Position numbers and translations under genes: made by a program
Source of the DNA: Roseateles oligotrophus
Lineage (GTDB): Bacteria; Pseudomonadota; Gammaproteobacteria; Burkholderiales; Burkholderiaceae_C
Reading direction: 5' to 3'
Assembly (NCBI RefSeq): GCF_025717515.1
Contig: NZ_JAJIRN010000008.1
Coordinates: 124,001-188,000, forward strand
Length of the DNA: 64,000 nucleotides
Shown here: positions 10,210 to 19,637 of the stretch, piece by piece
How the letters are laid out: every line of letters starts with the position of its first letter
Position numbering within the stretch: the first letter of the stretch is position 1
The notes under the pieces: generated by a model
What the model was told of the DNA's origin: nothing
What the model saw: only the letters and a program-made list of their open reading frames with translations
Databases searched by the model: none

Positions 10210-11946
10210 ATGAACGCATTGAGCAATCTGAAGATCGGTACCCGTCTGACCCTGGGCTTCGGCCTGATGGGCGCCTTGATCGCGGCGGTGGCGACGGTCG
10301 GCATCATCGGCAACAACCGCAGCGAGGCCGCCATTCACGAAATCGTCAATGACAATATGCACGGCCTGGGCCTGGTCAATGAAATGTCGGAGTCGGTGCA
10401 CATCGTCTCCCGCGTGACCCGTTCGCTGATTCTTTTGAGCGACAAGACCTTGCTCGAGGAAGAGGCCAAGAAGATTGACGCGGCCCGCACCAAGTACGCG
10501 CACGCCAGCGCCGAGATGGAGAAGATGGACGCCAGCGCCGAAGAGAAAGCCTTGCAGGCCAAGGTGCGCGAGGCCGCCGAGGTGGCCCGGCCCTTGAACA
10601 GTCAGGTGATGGCCTTGGCCCGCGCAGACCAGGATGAGCAGGCCCGCGAATTGCTGCTGGGCAAGGCCAGCCCGGCTACCAAGATATGGCAAGACCGCAT
10701 GGACGACTTGCTGGCCTTCCAGGAGCATGAGACCGCCGGCGACGCGGCCGCCGCCTTTGCTCAAGCGGCCTTTGTAGCCCGTGTGATGCTGGGCGCGGTG
10801 GCTGCCGCCCTGTGCCTAGCCGGCCTGCTCGGTTGGTTGATCACCCGCAGCATCGTGCGCCCCATCATGCGCGCGGTGCAGGTGGCACAGACGGTGGCCG
10901 CCGGTGACCTGAGCAGCGTGATTGAAGTGACGGGCCGTGATGAAGTGGCCCAATTGCTGCAAGCCTTGGAGGACATGAATATCAGCTTGTTGAACGTGGT
11001 GTCCGAGGTGCGGGATGGTTCGGAATCGATCGCCACCGCCTCGGCACAAATCGCCAGCGGCAACCATGACCTCTCGCAGCGCACCGAAGAGCAGGCCGCC
11101 AACTTGGAAGAAACCGCCGCCTCGATGGAGCAACTGACCGCCACCGTGCGCAATAACGCCGACACCGCCGCTCAGGCCAACCGGGTTGCGATTGCGGCCA
11201 CCACGGTGGCCCAGCAGGGCGGTCTGGTGATCGGTAATGTGGTGCGCACCATGGACGAGATCAACACCAGCTCCAAGAAGATTGTCGACATCATCGGTGT
11301 GATGGACACGATCTCCTTCCAGACCAATATCCTGGCGCTGAATGCCGCCGTCGAGGCTGCCCGGGCCGGTGAGCAGGGCCGGGGCTTTGCGGTGGTGGCC
11401 GCCGAGGTGCGCGCCCTGGCTCAGCGCTCGGCCGCATCGGCCAAGGAGATCAAGCAACTGATCGCGACCAGTGTCGAGAAGGTCGAGGCCGGCACCCAGT
11501 TGGTCGCCTCCGCCGGCAGCACCATGACCGAGATCGTCATGCAAGTGGGCCGCGTCAATGATTTGATCGCCGAGATCAGCGCCTCCACGGTGGAGCAAAC
11601 CAGCGGCATCGGCCAGATCAATGAGGCGGTGGTTCAGCTCGACCAGGTGACGCAGCAGAATGCCGCGCTGGTGGAAGAGGCGGCCGCCGCAGCCCAGAGC
11701 ATGAGCCAGCAAGCCGGCAATCTGGTCCAGACGGTCGGGGTCTTCAAGCTGCCCGCAGATGCCGCGAATGTGCGCTACATCCCCGAATTGCCGGCCAGCC
11801 GCCGGCCCGGTAGCCCGGCTCAACTGGCTCGCAAGACCTTGGTCAAGGCCGCGCAGAGTGCTGCCAAGCCAAGCCAGCCTGCTGCACGCAGCAAGGTGGT
11901 CGCTGGCGCAAGTGAGACTGCCGCCGAAGGCTGGTCGCAGTTTTGA
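10210..11946 (+). CDS. Methyl-accepting chemotaxis protein
   Basis: 578 residues from the ATG at 10,210, chosen because a GGAG lies 7 nt upstream and the protein then begins [17 protein letters not shown], the usual start of this Burkholderiales receptor group. Order: membrane segment 1 (about 12-32), four-helix-bundle periplasmic sensor, membrane segment 2 (about 190-210), HAMP, and a cytoplasmic signalling domain with the conserved hairpin tip ([17 protein letters not shown] near 370). The tail is Ala/Pro-rich with no CheR-docking pentapeptide. It senses an unknown small ligand and controls CheA. The GGDEF/EAL gene follows after 41 nt. Confidence 0.92.
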   Translation: MNALSNLKIGTRLTLGFGLMGALIAAVATVGIIGNNRSEAAIHEIVNDNMHGLGLVNEMSESVHIVSRVTRSLILLSDKTLLEEEAKKIDAARTKYAHASAEMEKMDASAEEKALQAKVREAAEVARPLNSQVMALARADQDEQARELLLGKASPATKIWQDRMDDLLAFQEHETAGDAAAAFAQAAFVARVMLGAVAAALCLAGLLGWLITRSIVRPIMRAVQVAQTVAAGDLSSVIEVTGRDEVAQLLQALEDMNISLLNVVSEVRDGSESIATASAQIASGNHDLSQRTEEQAANLEETAASMEQLTATVRNNADTAAQANRVAIAATTVAQQGGLVIGNVVRTMDEINTSSKKIVDIIGVMDTISFQTNILALNAAVEAARAGEQGRGFAVVAAEVRALAQRSAASAKEIKQLIATSVEKVEAGTQLVASAGSTMTEIVMQVGRVNDLIAEISASTVEQTSGIGQINEAVVQLDQVTQQNAALVEEAAAAAQSMSQQAGNLVQTVGVFKLPADAANVRYIPELPASRRPGSPAQLARKTLVKAAQSAAKPSQPAARSKVVAGASETAAEGWSQF

Positions 11947-11987
11947 GCGCTCCCCAATGCTTGGCTCAAATCACACCGGAGTCGATC

Positions 11988-14288
11988 ATGAACACCCGCA
12001 ACTTCAGCAACTTCAGCAGTTTGCAGACCCTGCATACAGCCATGGCTGATGAACAAAGCGCCGCCGAAGTTGCAGCTCAGGTTGGCGAGCCGGGGCTTGA
12101 GCCAGCAGCCGATGCCTATTGGAATATCCTGGCCCTGGAGCCTTGCGGTGCAGATCAACAGGCGCTGAGTCAGGCCTTGCAGGGCAGAAATTTGCTGGGG
12201 CGGCCCTTACGGCTGGTGCTGACCCAGTCCGCTCAGCAACTGATGGAGGCGCTGGAGCATGCGGGCGCTTTCCATCTCATCATGTTGCCCGCGCTGTTCG
12301 ACGGCAGCCACACAGGTCCCGTTCTGGTCGAATATGTTCGCGAGATCTGCCAGCAGCGCGAAGTCCGCATTTTGTTGGGCGCGCCGCAGCCCTACGCCTC
12401 GGCTAAGTCCACGCCGGCCCCAGACTTTCTCAGCCGTTTCGATGTCAGCGGCCTGCGTTGCAGCAGCAGCTTGAGCCCCGGCCTGCTCTTGAGCGATATC
12501 GAGATCGCCCTGCAGGCCTATGAGCAACTGAGCACCATCAAGGAATGCCGGCGCGGGCTGAACCGGGTCGTCCACGCGATGGCAGATCTGATGGATAGGC
12601 GTGGCCTGAGCAACTTCTCAGCGGCACTGCTGACACAACTGGCCGCCTTGTTGCGCCTGCCCGCAGACGGCATCGTCTGCATCCAGGCCGGTGCAGCGCA
12701 GAGCGAGCTCGAAGCGACGCAGGACGTTCGCGTGATCGCTGCCGCCGGTCGCTTGGCCGAATGCATCGATCACCCTTTGAGTAATTTGCCCGACGTCCGT
12801 ATCAAGGCCTTGATCGACCGGGCCTTGCGCGAGCAGCAGCACCTCTTTCTCGGTGAAGCCACCGTACTCTATCTGCGCAGCGACAAGCATGTCATCGCCG
12901 TCTACCTGCGCTCGGCGGCCTCGCTGCAAGACCTTGATCTGCAGTTGGTCGAGGTCTTTTGCGCCAATATTTCCTCCTGCTTCGACAATCTTGAGTTGAT
13001 AGAGGAATTGAACTATTTGGCCTATCACGACCCGCTGACCCGCCTGGGCAATCGGGCGCAGTTGCTGCAGGCGATTGGCAAGGCGAGGCGCTCCGAGCAG
13101 GCGATGGGTTTGAGCTTGCTGGATGTGCGGCGTTTCGCCGACATCAACAACGCCTGGGGTCATGAAATCGGCAATGCCATCTTGGTCGCGATAGCCGAGC
13201 GGTTGCGCAGCAGCCTGTCGCTCACTTGCAGCCTGGCGCGGCTGAGCGGCGATGTATTCGGTATCGTCGGTCCCAGCGCCATGGTGCATCCAAGCAAGCT
13301 GCGAGTTTTGTTCGACGAAGTCCTCGATATCGAGCAGCATCCCCTCAGCGTCAGCTTCGCTTGCTCATACGACGAACTGAGTCGGGCCGGCAGCGAGGCC
13401 ATCGATGCGACCGAAGTGCTCAGCCATGCCAATGTTGCGCTCGCGGCTGCCAAGGCGGCGACGCATCGAAGTTTCATCAGTTATTGCCCATCAATGGATA
13501 TGGAGTCGCGCACTCGTTTGGAGTTGGCGCGGCGTCTGCGGGTCGACTTCAAGGCAGGCAAACTGGAGCTTTGGTATCAACCGCAAATCTGTCTGCGCAG
13601 CGGCAATGTGCAGGGCCTGGAGGCACTGCTGCGCTGGCCCGATGGCCAGGGGGGCATGGTCGCTACACCCGATGTATTCGTGCCCCTGGCCGAGCAGTCC
13701 GGCTTGATTGTCGAGATCGGCCAGTGGGTGTTGGAGCGCGCTTGTGCCGATTGGCGGGACCTGCAAGGTAGTTGCGCTCATCAGGCCGCACCCGCCCGCA
13801 TCGGCGTCAACGTCAGTCTGGCGCAATTCCGCAATGCCGACCTGGTGGCGCAATTGAGTGCGGTCATTCAAGCGCAGAAGATGCCGGTTGGCGCGCTGGA
13901 ATTGGAGATTACCGAGAGCTTGGCGATGGACGAGCCGCTGATGGTCAAGCGCACCCTGACTCAAGTGCGTGCGCTCGGTGTGCGGGTCGCCATCGATGAC
14001 TTCGGCACCGGCTACAGCTCGCTTTCGCAGCTGAGCGACTTGCCGGTGGATTGCCTGAAGGTGGATCGTTGCTTTGTGGCCAGAATCGGGCAGGACAATG
14101 GCAATGTGTTTGCCGAGACCATCATCCATCTGGGCCGCCGACTCGGACTGGAATTGGTGGCCGAGGGGGTGGAGACCGAGACCCAATGCGAGGTGCTGCG
14201 CAGTCTGGGTTGCCACTACGCACAGGGTTGGCGTTATGCCAAGGCTCAGCCCCTGGCCGAGCTGCGCCGCTGGATCGCGAACCGCTGA
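11988..14288 (+). CDS. EAL phosphodiesterase with degenerate GGDEF domain
   Basis: 766 residues from the ATG at 11,988, which has GGAG upstream. Residues about 35-195 look like a divergent receiver and DUF3369-type region. A GGDEF fold at about 345-495 carries SGDVF near 418 in place of GGDEF and is probably not a cyclase. The EAL domain (about 510-760) keeps EALLRW near 543, EITESLA near 641 and DDFGTGYSS near 670, so hydrolysis of cyclic di-GMP is the likely activity. It lies 41 nt after the chemoreceptor gene and may be co-transcribed, linking taxis and second-messenger control. A TTG at 11,943 would add 15 residues without a good ribosome site. Confidence 0.88.
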   Translation: MNTRNFSNFSSLQTLHTAMADEQSAAEVAAQVGEPGLEPAADAYWNILALEPCGADQQALSQALQGRNLLGRPLRLVLTQSAQQLMEALEHAGAFHLIMLPALFDGSHTGPVLVEYVREICQQREVRILLGAPQPYASAKSTPAPDFLSRFDVSGLRCSSSLSPGLLLSDIEIALQAYEQLSTIKECRRGLNRVVHAMADLMDRRGLSNFSAALLTQLAALLRLPADGIVCIQAGAAQSELEATQDVRVIAAAGRLAECIDHPLSNLPDVRIKALIDRALREQQHLFLGEATVLYLRSDKHVIAVYLRSAASLQDLDLQLVEVFCANISSCFDNLELIEELNYLAYHDPLTRLGNRAQLLQAIGKARRSEQAMGLSLLDVRRFADINNAWGHEIGNAILVAIAERLRSSLSLTCSLARLSGDVFGIVGPSAMVHPSKLRVLFDEVLDIEQHPLSVSFACSYDELSRAGSEAIDATEVLSHANVALAAAKAATHRSFISYCPSMDMESRTRLELARRLRVDFKAGKLELWYQPQICLRSGNVQGLEALLRWPDGQGGMVATPDVFVPLAEQSGLIVEIGQWVLERACADWRDLQGSCAHQAAPARIGVNVSLAQFRNADLVAQLSAVIQAQKMPVGALELEITESLAMDEPLMVKRTLTQVRALGVRVAIDDFGTGYSSLSQLSDLPVDCLKVDRCFVARIGQDNGNVFAETIIHLGRRLGLELVAEGVETETQCEVLRSLGCHYAQGWRYAKAQPLAELRRWIANR

Positions 14289-14300
14289 ATTTCGGTCTTG

Positions 14301-15812
14301 CTAGGATTGCTTCACAAAGGCTCGCAACTCCTGCGCCATCCGCGCTAGCGAAGGCTGGTGGATATACATCATGTGGCCGGCCTCGAAATAGCTGACCTGA
14401 ACATTGCCTTGCAGCTTCTCGTGCAGGCCCAGATGGCTGAGCGTGTAGTCGCCGGCCGCATGCGGGGTGGCCAGGTCGTAGTAGCCGCTCGCCACATAGA
14501 TGCGCATAGCGGGGTTGGCGTGCATCGCCCGGCGCAGGCTGTCGCCGACATTGACGTACTTGTTCTCGAAACCCTTCCAGCTCCAGCTGTTCCAGATCGG
14601 TGCCAGCACCAGATAAGGCGCATCGTCCTCGAACTTGAGCGTGTCGCGCAGCAAGCGGTTGATGCCCACCGCGTAGGCGCCAGCCAGATTGTTCATGCCG
14701 GCGTCTTCTTCCGGGTGCTCGCCGGCATCATCCCGGTCCAGGCCGAGGAAGCGGCTGTCCAGGCGGCCAACGGTCTGCCCGCGCTCACGCAGCAACTCCT
14801 TGAAGAAGCGGAACTCGGTCGGGCGCAGATCGCAGCGCAACAGGTATTGCACGCTCAGGCCGCTGAAGTGAGCGAGCTTTTCGGCCACTTTTTGGCGCTG
14901 CTCGGCGCTCAGGCGCGAGCCCTGCATCAGCGCCAGCCAATAGTCGCCATTGGCAAAAGCCTCCGCCTCGGCGACAACTTCTTTCAATGGCTTCTTCTGC
15001 ATGGCCGGCTTCAAGGCCTTGTGATACCAGGCGGTGGCGGCATAGGTGGGCAGGTAGAGCGGGTAGGGCAGCTCGTTGCCATGGTCGAAGCTCAGGGTCT
15101 GGAAGTCCACCGCCATCGACACTAGCATCAGGCCGTTGAGATGGATGTTATGTTTTTCCTGCAGATGGCGTGACAGGCCGGCGGCGCGCGTGGTGCCGTA
15201 GCTTTCGCCGATCAGGTATTTGGGCGCTCCCCAGCGGCCGTTGCGGGTCAGGTAGAGGCGGATGAACTCACCGACTGCGTCGAGGTCGCGCTGGTACTCG
15301 TGGTATTCGGCCAGCTTCTCGCCCTCGGCCACGCGCGAATGGCCGGTGCCGACGGGGTCGATGAAGACCAGATCCGATTCGGTCAGCAGCGTGAATTCGT
15401 TGTCGCTCAGCGCATAGGGCGGCGCGCCGCATTGGCCCATCTCGTCGGTCGGCACGCGCTGCGGGCCCAGCAGGCCGAGATGCAGCCAGACGCTGGATGA
15501 GCCCGGCCCACCGTTGAAGCTGAAGGTAATGGGACGATCGGTGCCGGCCTTTTTCGAGGGCTTCAGCGTGTAGGCGATGAAGAAGACGCTGGCGCGGGTC
15601 TTCTTGCCCTTGTACTGGCCCTTGTGCTCGCCTTCGTTCTCGCTATGCACCTCTTGCAGCAGCAGGGTGCCGCAAGTGGCCGTGTACTCCAGGCTGCGCT
15701 TGCCGACCACCATTTTGTGTTCGGTGCTGACCAGATGCTCGATCGGTGGGAGCGCGGTTTTGCTGTTGTCGGACTCGGCGGTGGGCTTGTTGCTGGGCTC
15801 GGCTGCAGGCAT
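14301..15812 (-). CDS. S10 family serine carboxypeptidase-like protein
   Basis: 503 residues from the ATG at 15,812, with AAGGAAG upstream. The catalytic triad of the S10 family is visible: Ser in GESYGTTRA, Asp in SGYYDLATP and His in EAGHMMYIHQPS. The oxyanion-hole region FNGGPGSSSVWLHLG is also present. No signal peptide is seen, which is unusual for the eukaryotic relatives but common in bacterial members, so a cytosolic peptidase is likely. The open frame extends far upstream, but that part overlaps the divergent DUF429 gene and is not protein-like. It converges with the EAL gene 12 nt away. Confidence 0.88.
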   Translation of the reverse strand: MPAAEPSNKPTAESDNSKTALPPIEHLVSTEHKMVVGKRSLEYTATCGTLLLQEVHSENEGEHKGQYKGKKTRASVFFIAYTLKPSKKAGTDRPITFSFNGGPGSSSVWLHLGLLGPQRVPTDEMGQCGAPPYALSDNEFTLLTESDLVFIDPVGTGHSRVAEGEKLAEYHEYQRDLDAVGEFIRLYLTRNGRWGAPKYLIGESYGTTRAAGLSRHLQEKHNIHLNGLMLVSMAVDFQTLSFDHGNELPYPLYLPTYAATAWYHKALKPAMQKKPLKEVVAEAEAFANGDYWLALMQGSRLSAEQRQKVAEKLAHFSGLSVQYLLRCDLRPTEFRFFKELLRERGQTVGRLDSRFLGLDRDDAGEHPEEDAGMNNLAGAYAVGINRLLRDTLKFEDDAPYLVLAPIWNSWSWKGFENKYVNVGDSLRRAMHANPAMRIYVASGYYDLATPHAAGDYTLSHLGLHEKLQGNVQVSYFEAGHMMYIHQPSLARMAQELRAFVKQS

Positions 15813-15845
15813 GAGTCTTCCTTGGTTTGGGCTATGGTGTCGAGC

Positions 15846-16676
15846 ATGCACTCTAGCTCGATAAATTCCAACACCCTCTTGATGGGGGTAGATTTCAGCA
15901 GCGCCCCGACATGCAGCAAGCCGATCACCGTCGCACAGGGGCGGCTGCAGGGTCAGGTCTTGCGGTTGGAAGCCATGCTGAGCTTCAACTGCTTGGCCGA
16001 CTTTGGCGATTTTTTGGCTCAACCGGGTGAATGGCTGGGCGGCTTTGATTTCCCCTTTGGCCTGCCGCGCGAACTGGTGCAGACACTGGCTTGGCCGCAA
16101 AGTTGGCCGGCCTTGATCGCGCATTACACGGCCTTGAGCCGGGCCGAGATTCGCGAGCAATTTGCCGGATTTTGCGCGGCGCGGCCGGTCGGTGCCAAAT
16201 TTGCCCACCGCGCTTGTGACGGCCCGGCCGGTTCCTCGCCGAGCATGAAGTGGGTCAATCCGCCGGTGGCCTTCATGCTGCATGCGGGTGTGCCCTTGTT
16301 GCTGCGGGCAGGTGTTGATCTGCCTGGCCTGCAAGCGGGTGACCCAAGCCGTGTGGCCTTGGAGGCCTATCCCGGCCTGTTGGCACGGGAAGTTCTTGGG
16401 CGGCGCAGTTACAAGAGTGACGCCAAGACCAAGCAGACTCCCGAGCGCTTGATTGCCCGCAAGGATTTGATCGAGGCGCTGGAGCAAGGCCGCACGCGCT
16501 TGGGCCTGCGCTTGAAACTCAGCCATGCCCAGCGCGACGGTCTGGTCGATGACGCCAGCGGTGACCGCTTGGATTCCGTCTTATGCCTGCTGCAAGCGGC
16601 CTGGGGGCAGGGGCGGCCGAGCTATGGTTTGCCGGCGCTGATCGATCCCCTGGAGGGCTGGATCGTCAGCGCTTGA
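15846..16676 (+). CDS. DUF429 family protein
   Basis: 276 residues. The start is set at the ATG at 15,846; an ATG at 15,882 (MGVDFSS) is also plausible because the conserved fold begins there. The N-terminal GVDFSSAP and the later GGFDFPFGLP are typical of DUF429, a family with a predicted RNase H-like fold and no settled function. The C-terminal region has DRLDSVLCLLQAAW, probably carrying conserved acidic residues. The gene is divergent from the S10 peptidase with about 33 bp between starts and converges on the arginase gene. Confidence 0.8.
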   Translation: MHSSSINSNTLLMGVDFSSAPTCSKPITVAQGRLQGQVLRLEAMLSFNCLADFGDFLAQPGEWLGGFDFPFGLPRELVQTLAWPQSWPALIAHYTALSRAEIREQFAGFCAARPVGAKFAHRACDGPAGSSPSMKWVNPPVAFMLHAGVPLLLRAGVDLPGLQAGDPSRVALEAYPGLLAREVLGRRSYKSDAKTKQTPERLIARKDLIEALEQGRTRLGLRLKLSHAQRDGLVDDASGDRLDSVLCLLQAAWGQGRPSYGLPALIDPLEGWIVSA

Positions 16677-16793
16677 TTGAGAGCTTGCCGTGTGCCGCAG
16701 GCGGGGCATCTGATCGGTTGGGGACAGAGCTCGCTGAGTACAGCAAGGTCTGTCCCGCAAGTGCATAAGCTTCTCATCAACGTGCTCTTGCCA

Positions 16794-16890
16794 TCTGCCG
16801 CAGGCAGGGCAAACTTACTTTCTCATCAAGGTTGATTTGCCGTCTGCCGCAGGCAGGGCAAACTTACTTTCTCATCAAGGTTGATTTGCC
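16794..16890. repeat. 49-bp tandem duplication with hairpins at arginase 3' end
   Basis: A 48-bp unit beginning tctgccgcaggcagggcaaa occurs at 16,794-16,841 and again at 16,843-16,890 with a period of 49. The right-hand unit holds the last codons and stop of the arginase gene, so the left unit is a fossil copy of that end. Each unit contributes to a hairpin built on ctgcc-gca-ggcag flanked by ttgcc/ggcaa, and a diverged third hairpin lies near 16,685-16,705. Placed between convergent genes, these are likely bidirectional terminators. Confidence 0.7.
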
Positions 16891-17784
16891 AAAAAGAGAT
16901 TCCACCAAATCCACCGCCACCTTGGCCGTCTTGTTCTGAACATCCAGCGCCGGGTTCAGTTCGACCACGTCGAGCGAGGCCATGAAGCCGGTGTTGGCAA
17001 TCATTTCCATGCACAGATGGGCTTCACGGTAGGTCGGCCCACCCGGCACCGTGGTGCCCACGCCGGGGGCGATGTCGGGGTCAAGAAAGTCAACGTCGAA
17101 ACTGATATGCAAATGCGTGTTGGCATCCAGGGTCGCCAGTGCTAACTCCATGGTGTGACGCATGCCCATCTCGTCGATATAGCGCATATCGAAGACTTCG
17201 AGGTCTTGCTCGTGGACGAAGCGCTTTTCACCCGCATCAACGCTGCGGATGCCGATCTGCCGTACCCACTTCGGGCTGATGGCGGGCACTTGACCGCCGA
17301 TCTCGATCAGCTCTTGAGGGCCAAAACCGCACAGGCAGGCGACCGGCATGCCGTGGATATTGCCGCTCGGCGTCAAGGTGCTGGTGTTGAAGTCGGCGTG
17401 CGCGTCCAGCCACAGAATACGCAGCTTCTTGCCCACCTCGCGGCAGTGCTTGGCCACGGCACTGATCGAGCCAATCCCCAGGCAGTGATCGCCGCCCAGC
17501 ATGATGGGCATGCGGCCGGCCTTGAGCTCGGCATAAACAGCGTCGTGAGCGGACTGGTTCCAGGCGACCACTTCGTTCAGGTGACGATAGCCGTCGACCG
17601 GTGGCAACCAGGGATTGGGCGGGCCGCTCAAGTTGCCGCGGTCGACGACATCGACGCCGTGGCTGCGCAGGGCCGCAGCCAAATCGGCCACCCGCATCGC
17701 TTCAGGGCCCATGCTGGCGCCGCGCGCGCCTGCGCCAATGTCGGTGGGCACACCAATCAGGGATACGCATCGCAAGGTGGTCAT
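16864..17784 (-). CDS. rocF: Arginase
   Basis: 306 residues of the ureohydrolase fold, hydrolysing L-arginine to ornithine and urea with two Mn ions. All metal-binding motifs are present: GGDHCLGIG, DAHADFNTS and SFDVDFLDPDIAPG. Length and motif spacing fit true arginase rather than agmatinase (start MTTLRCVSLIGVPTDIGAGARG). The C-terminus ends in a Lys/Arg-containing tail, and its last eight codons lie in a tandem duplication. The gene lies 20 nt downstream of a LOG-family gene on the same strand and is probably co-transcribed with it. A proposed ornithine cyclodeaminase relative lies on the far side of the island at 62.9 kb. Confidence 0.92.
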   Translation of the reverse strand: MTTLRCVSLIGVPTDIGAGARGASMGPEAMRVADLAAALRSHGVDVVDRGNLSGPPNPWLPPVDGYRHLNEVVAWNQSAHDAVYAELKAGRMPIMLGGDHCLGIGSISAVAKHCREVGKKLRILWLDAHADFNTSTLTPSGNIHGMPVACLCGFGPQELIEIGGQVPAISPKWVRQIGIRSVDAGEKRFVHEQDLEVFDMRYIDEMGMRHTMELALATLDANTHLHISFDVDFLDPDIAPGVGTTVPGGPTYREAHLCMEMIANTGFMASLDVVELNPALDVQNKTAKVAVDLVESLFGKSTLMRK

Positions 17785-17804
17785 ATCGGTCTTCCTTTTC
17801 TTCT

Positions 17805-18689
17805 TTAGTCGGCGCTGCTTGCGCCGGGGTTCATGTCGTATTCGGATTCAAGCAAGGCCCAGGCTTCTTCGGCGCTTTCCACAAAATGGAACAGGCGCAC
17901 GTCGGCGGGGCTGATCATGCCGGTTTCAACCAAGAGTTCAAAGTTGATCAGACGGGTCCAAAAATCGCGCCCGAACAGCAGGATGGGCCGGCGCCGGCAT
18001 TTGCCGGTCTGGATCAAGGTCATGGTTTCGAACAATTCGTCGAGCGTGCCGAAGCCTCCCGGGAAGCACACCAGCGCCACCGAGCGCATCAGAAAGTGCA
18101 TCTTTCGCAGCGCGAAATAGTGAAAGCGAAAGCACAGCTCGGGCGTGATGTAGCGGTTCGGATGCTGCTCGAAGGGCAGCACGATGTTCAGCCCCAAGCT
18201 TTTTCCGCCGGCTTCAAACGCACCGCGATTGCCGGCCTCCATGATGCCGGGGCCGCCGCCTGTGACGACGTAAATCGGGTTGTTACGCTCGCTTGAGACG
18301 CGTGTCACGAGGGCGGCAAAGCGCCTTGCTTCTTCGTAGTAATGGCTCATCGCCAATTGCATTTCGGCGCGTTTGAGCTGTTCGGCGTCGCCGCCCAGCC
18401 TTGCTTGATCCAGCTGCGCTTGGGCTTCGTCCTGTGCGGCAATGCGGGCGCTGCCGAACATCACGATGGTCGACTTGATGCCTTGCTCCTGCTGCATCAA
18501 TTCCGGCTTCAAGAGCTCGAGCTGCATGCGTACCGGGCGTAGCTCATCGCGCAGCAAGAACTCGTTGTCGTCAAAGGCCAGTCGGTAGGCGCTGCCCGGA
18601 TGGTCGTAATTGGGCTGCGGTACCAAGCCACGGGTTTCTTCCTTGGCGGTGGGGAAGTTGCGAGCGATCAGCTGTTTGCGCTTGTTCAT
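17805..18689 (-). CDS. LOG family (TIGR00730-like) protein
   Basis: 294 residues with the two signatures of the lysine-decarboxylase-like/LOG family: a nucleotide-binding GGGPGIMEAGNRGA and the catalytic PGGFGTLDE. Members of the LOG group split nucleoside 5'-monophosphates to base and ribose phosphate; this one belongs to the longer bacterial type with an N-terminal extension of about 80 residues. Annotation as lysine decarboxylase would be wrong. It sits directly upstream of arginase. The substrate is unknown. Confidence 0.87.
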   Translation of the reverse strand: MNKRKQLIARNFPTAKEETRGLVPQPNYDHPGSAYRLAFDDNEFLLRDELRPVRMQLELLKPELMQQEQGIKSTIVMFGSARIAAQDEAQAQLDQARLGGDAEQLKRAEMQLAMSHYYEEARRFAALVTRVSSERNNPIYVVTGGGPGIMEAGNRGAFEAGGKSLGLNIVLPFEQHPNRYITPELCFRFHYFALRKMHFLMRSVALVCFPGGFGTLDELFETMTLIQTGKCRRRPILLFGRDFWTRLINFELLVETGMISPADVRLFHFVESAEEAWALLESEYDMNPGASSAD

Positions 18690-18783
18690 GGGGTCGACCT
18701 ATTTGGCTGCTTCTGGTGCCGGGACGCAGCTTACGGGAGGCTGCGAGGAATTGTCGTGCGTATTTCTGAGTGATATGGTTGTT

Positions 18784-19551
18784 TCATGCGTGCAAGCTAT
18801 CTTTGAGGCGGCTACAGACGCTGCAAGCCGGGTCGGCCTGCACGAGTATTTCACTCCATTCCATCCTTCGCCCATCCAGCATCTGGAGGCGACCAGCCAA
18901 GCTGGCGGGCATGCCCAGCAGCAACTTCAGGGCCTCGGCGGCCTGCATGCTGCCAATCACACCGACCAAGGGTGCGAACACGCCCATGGTGGCGCAGCGG
19001 GCCTCCTCGAACTGGCTGTCCGGCGGGAAGACGCAGGCATAGCAAGGTGCGGCGGCCTGGCGACTGTCATAGACGCTGATCTGACCATCAAAGCCAATGG
19101 CTGCCCCGGCCACTAGCGGCTTGGCATGCTGCACGCAGGCGCGGTTGATGGCTTGGCGGGTGGCGAAGTTGTCGCTGCAGTCCAATACCACGCAGGCCGA
19201 GGCCACCAGTCGGCCGAGCAAAGCGGTATCTGCGCGCTGGCGCAAGGCGGTGACGCGAACCTCGGGGTTGATGGCGGCCAAGCCTTTTGCTGCCGACTCA
19301 ACCTTGGGGGAACCCACGCGCTCCACCGTGTGAACGATCTGGCGCTGCAGATTGGTCAGGTCGACGTCGTCGTCATCAACCAGGGTGATGTGGCCTACCC
19401 CGGCACTGGCCAAGTAGAGGGCAGCGGGAGAACCCAAGCCTCCGGCGCCGATGATTACGGCGTGTGACGTCAGCAGTCTTTGCTGCCCTTCGATACCAAT
19501 TTCGTCCAGAAAAATATGGCGCGAGTAGCGCAGTAATTGCTCGTCATTCAT
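18784..19551 (-). CDS. moeB: Molybdopterin-synthase adenylyltransferase MoeB (ThiF/HesA family)
   Basis: 255 residues from the ATG at 19,551 (MNDEQLLRYSRHIFLDEIG); an ATG four codons upstream is less like the family start. Contains the adenylation site GAGGLGSP (nucleotide binding), the LDCSDNFATR segment, and two CxxC pairs (CYAC and CSVC) for the structural zinc. MoeB activates the C-terminal glycine of MoaD by adenylation for molybdopterin synthesis; ThiF-like activity on ThiS cannot be excluded as no moaD or thiS is adjacent. It lies downstream of ctpA on the same strand, separated by a terminator-like hairpin at the end of ctpA. Confidence 0.85.
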   Translation of the reverse strand: MNDEQLLRYSRHIFLDEIGIEGQQRLLTSHAVIIGAGGLGSPAALYLASAGVGHITLVDDDDVDLTNLQRQIVHTVERVGSPKVESAAKGLAAINPEVRVTALRQRADTALLGRLVASACVVLDCSDNFATRQAINRACVQHAKPLVAGAAIGFDGQISVYDSRQAAAPCYACVFPPDSQFEEARCATMGVFAPLVGVIGSMQAAEALKLLLGMPASLAGRLQMLDGRRMEWSEILVQADPACSVCSRLKDSLHA

Positions 19552-19581
19552 GGGCCCAAGCATAGCGCGGCCATCCGGCCC

Positions 19582-19620
19582 CTAAAGTAAAACAGCCCGC
19601 CAAAGTGACGGGCTGTTGCG
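19582..19620 (-). terminator. Rho-independent terminator after ctpA
   Basis: On the minus strand a nine-base-pair stem aacagcccg/cgggctgtt (19,591-19,599 with 19,609-19,617) is followed by a T-rich run (TTTTACTTT). It lies 18-50 nt past the ctpA stop and before moeB, so moeB probably also has its own promoter. Confidence 0.8.
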
Positions 19621-19637
19621 GCCTGAGCGGCTAAGCT

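Noticed and set aside
15813-16526. N-terminal extension of the S10 peptidase frame
   Set aside because: It overlaps the DUF429 gene on the other strand and has no signal peptide or family similarity; a good ribosome site precedes the ATG at 15,812.
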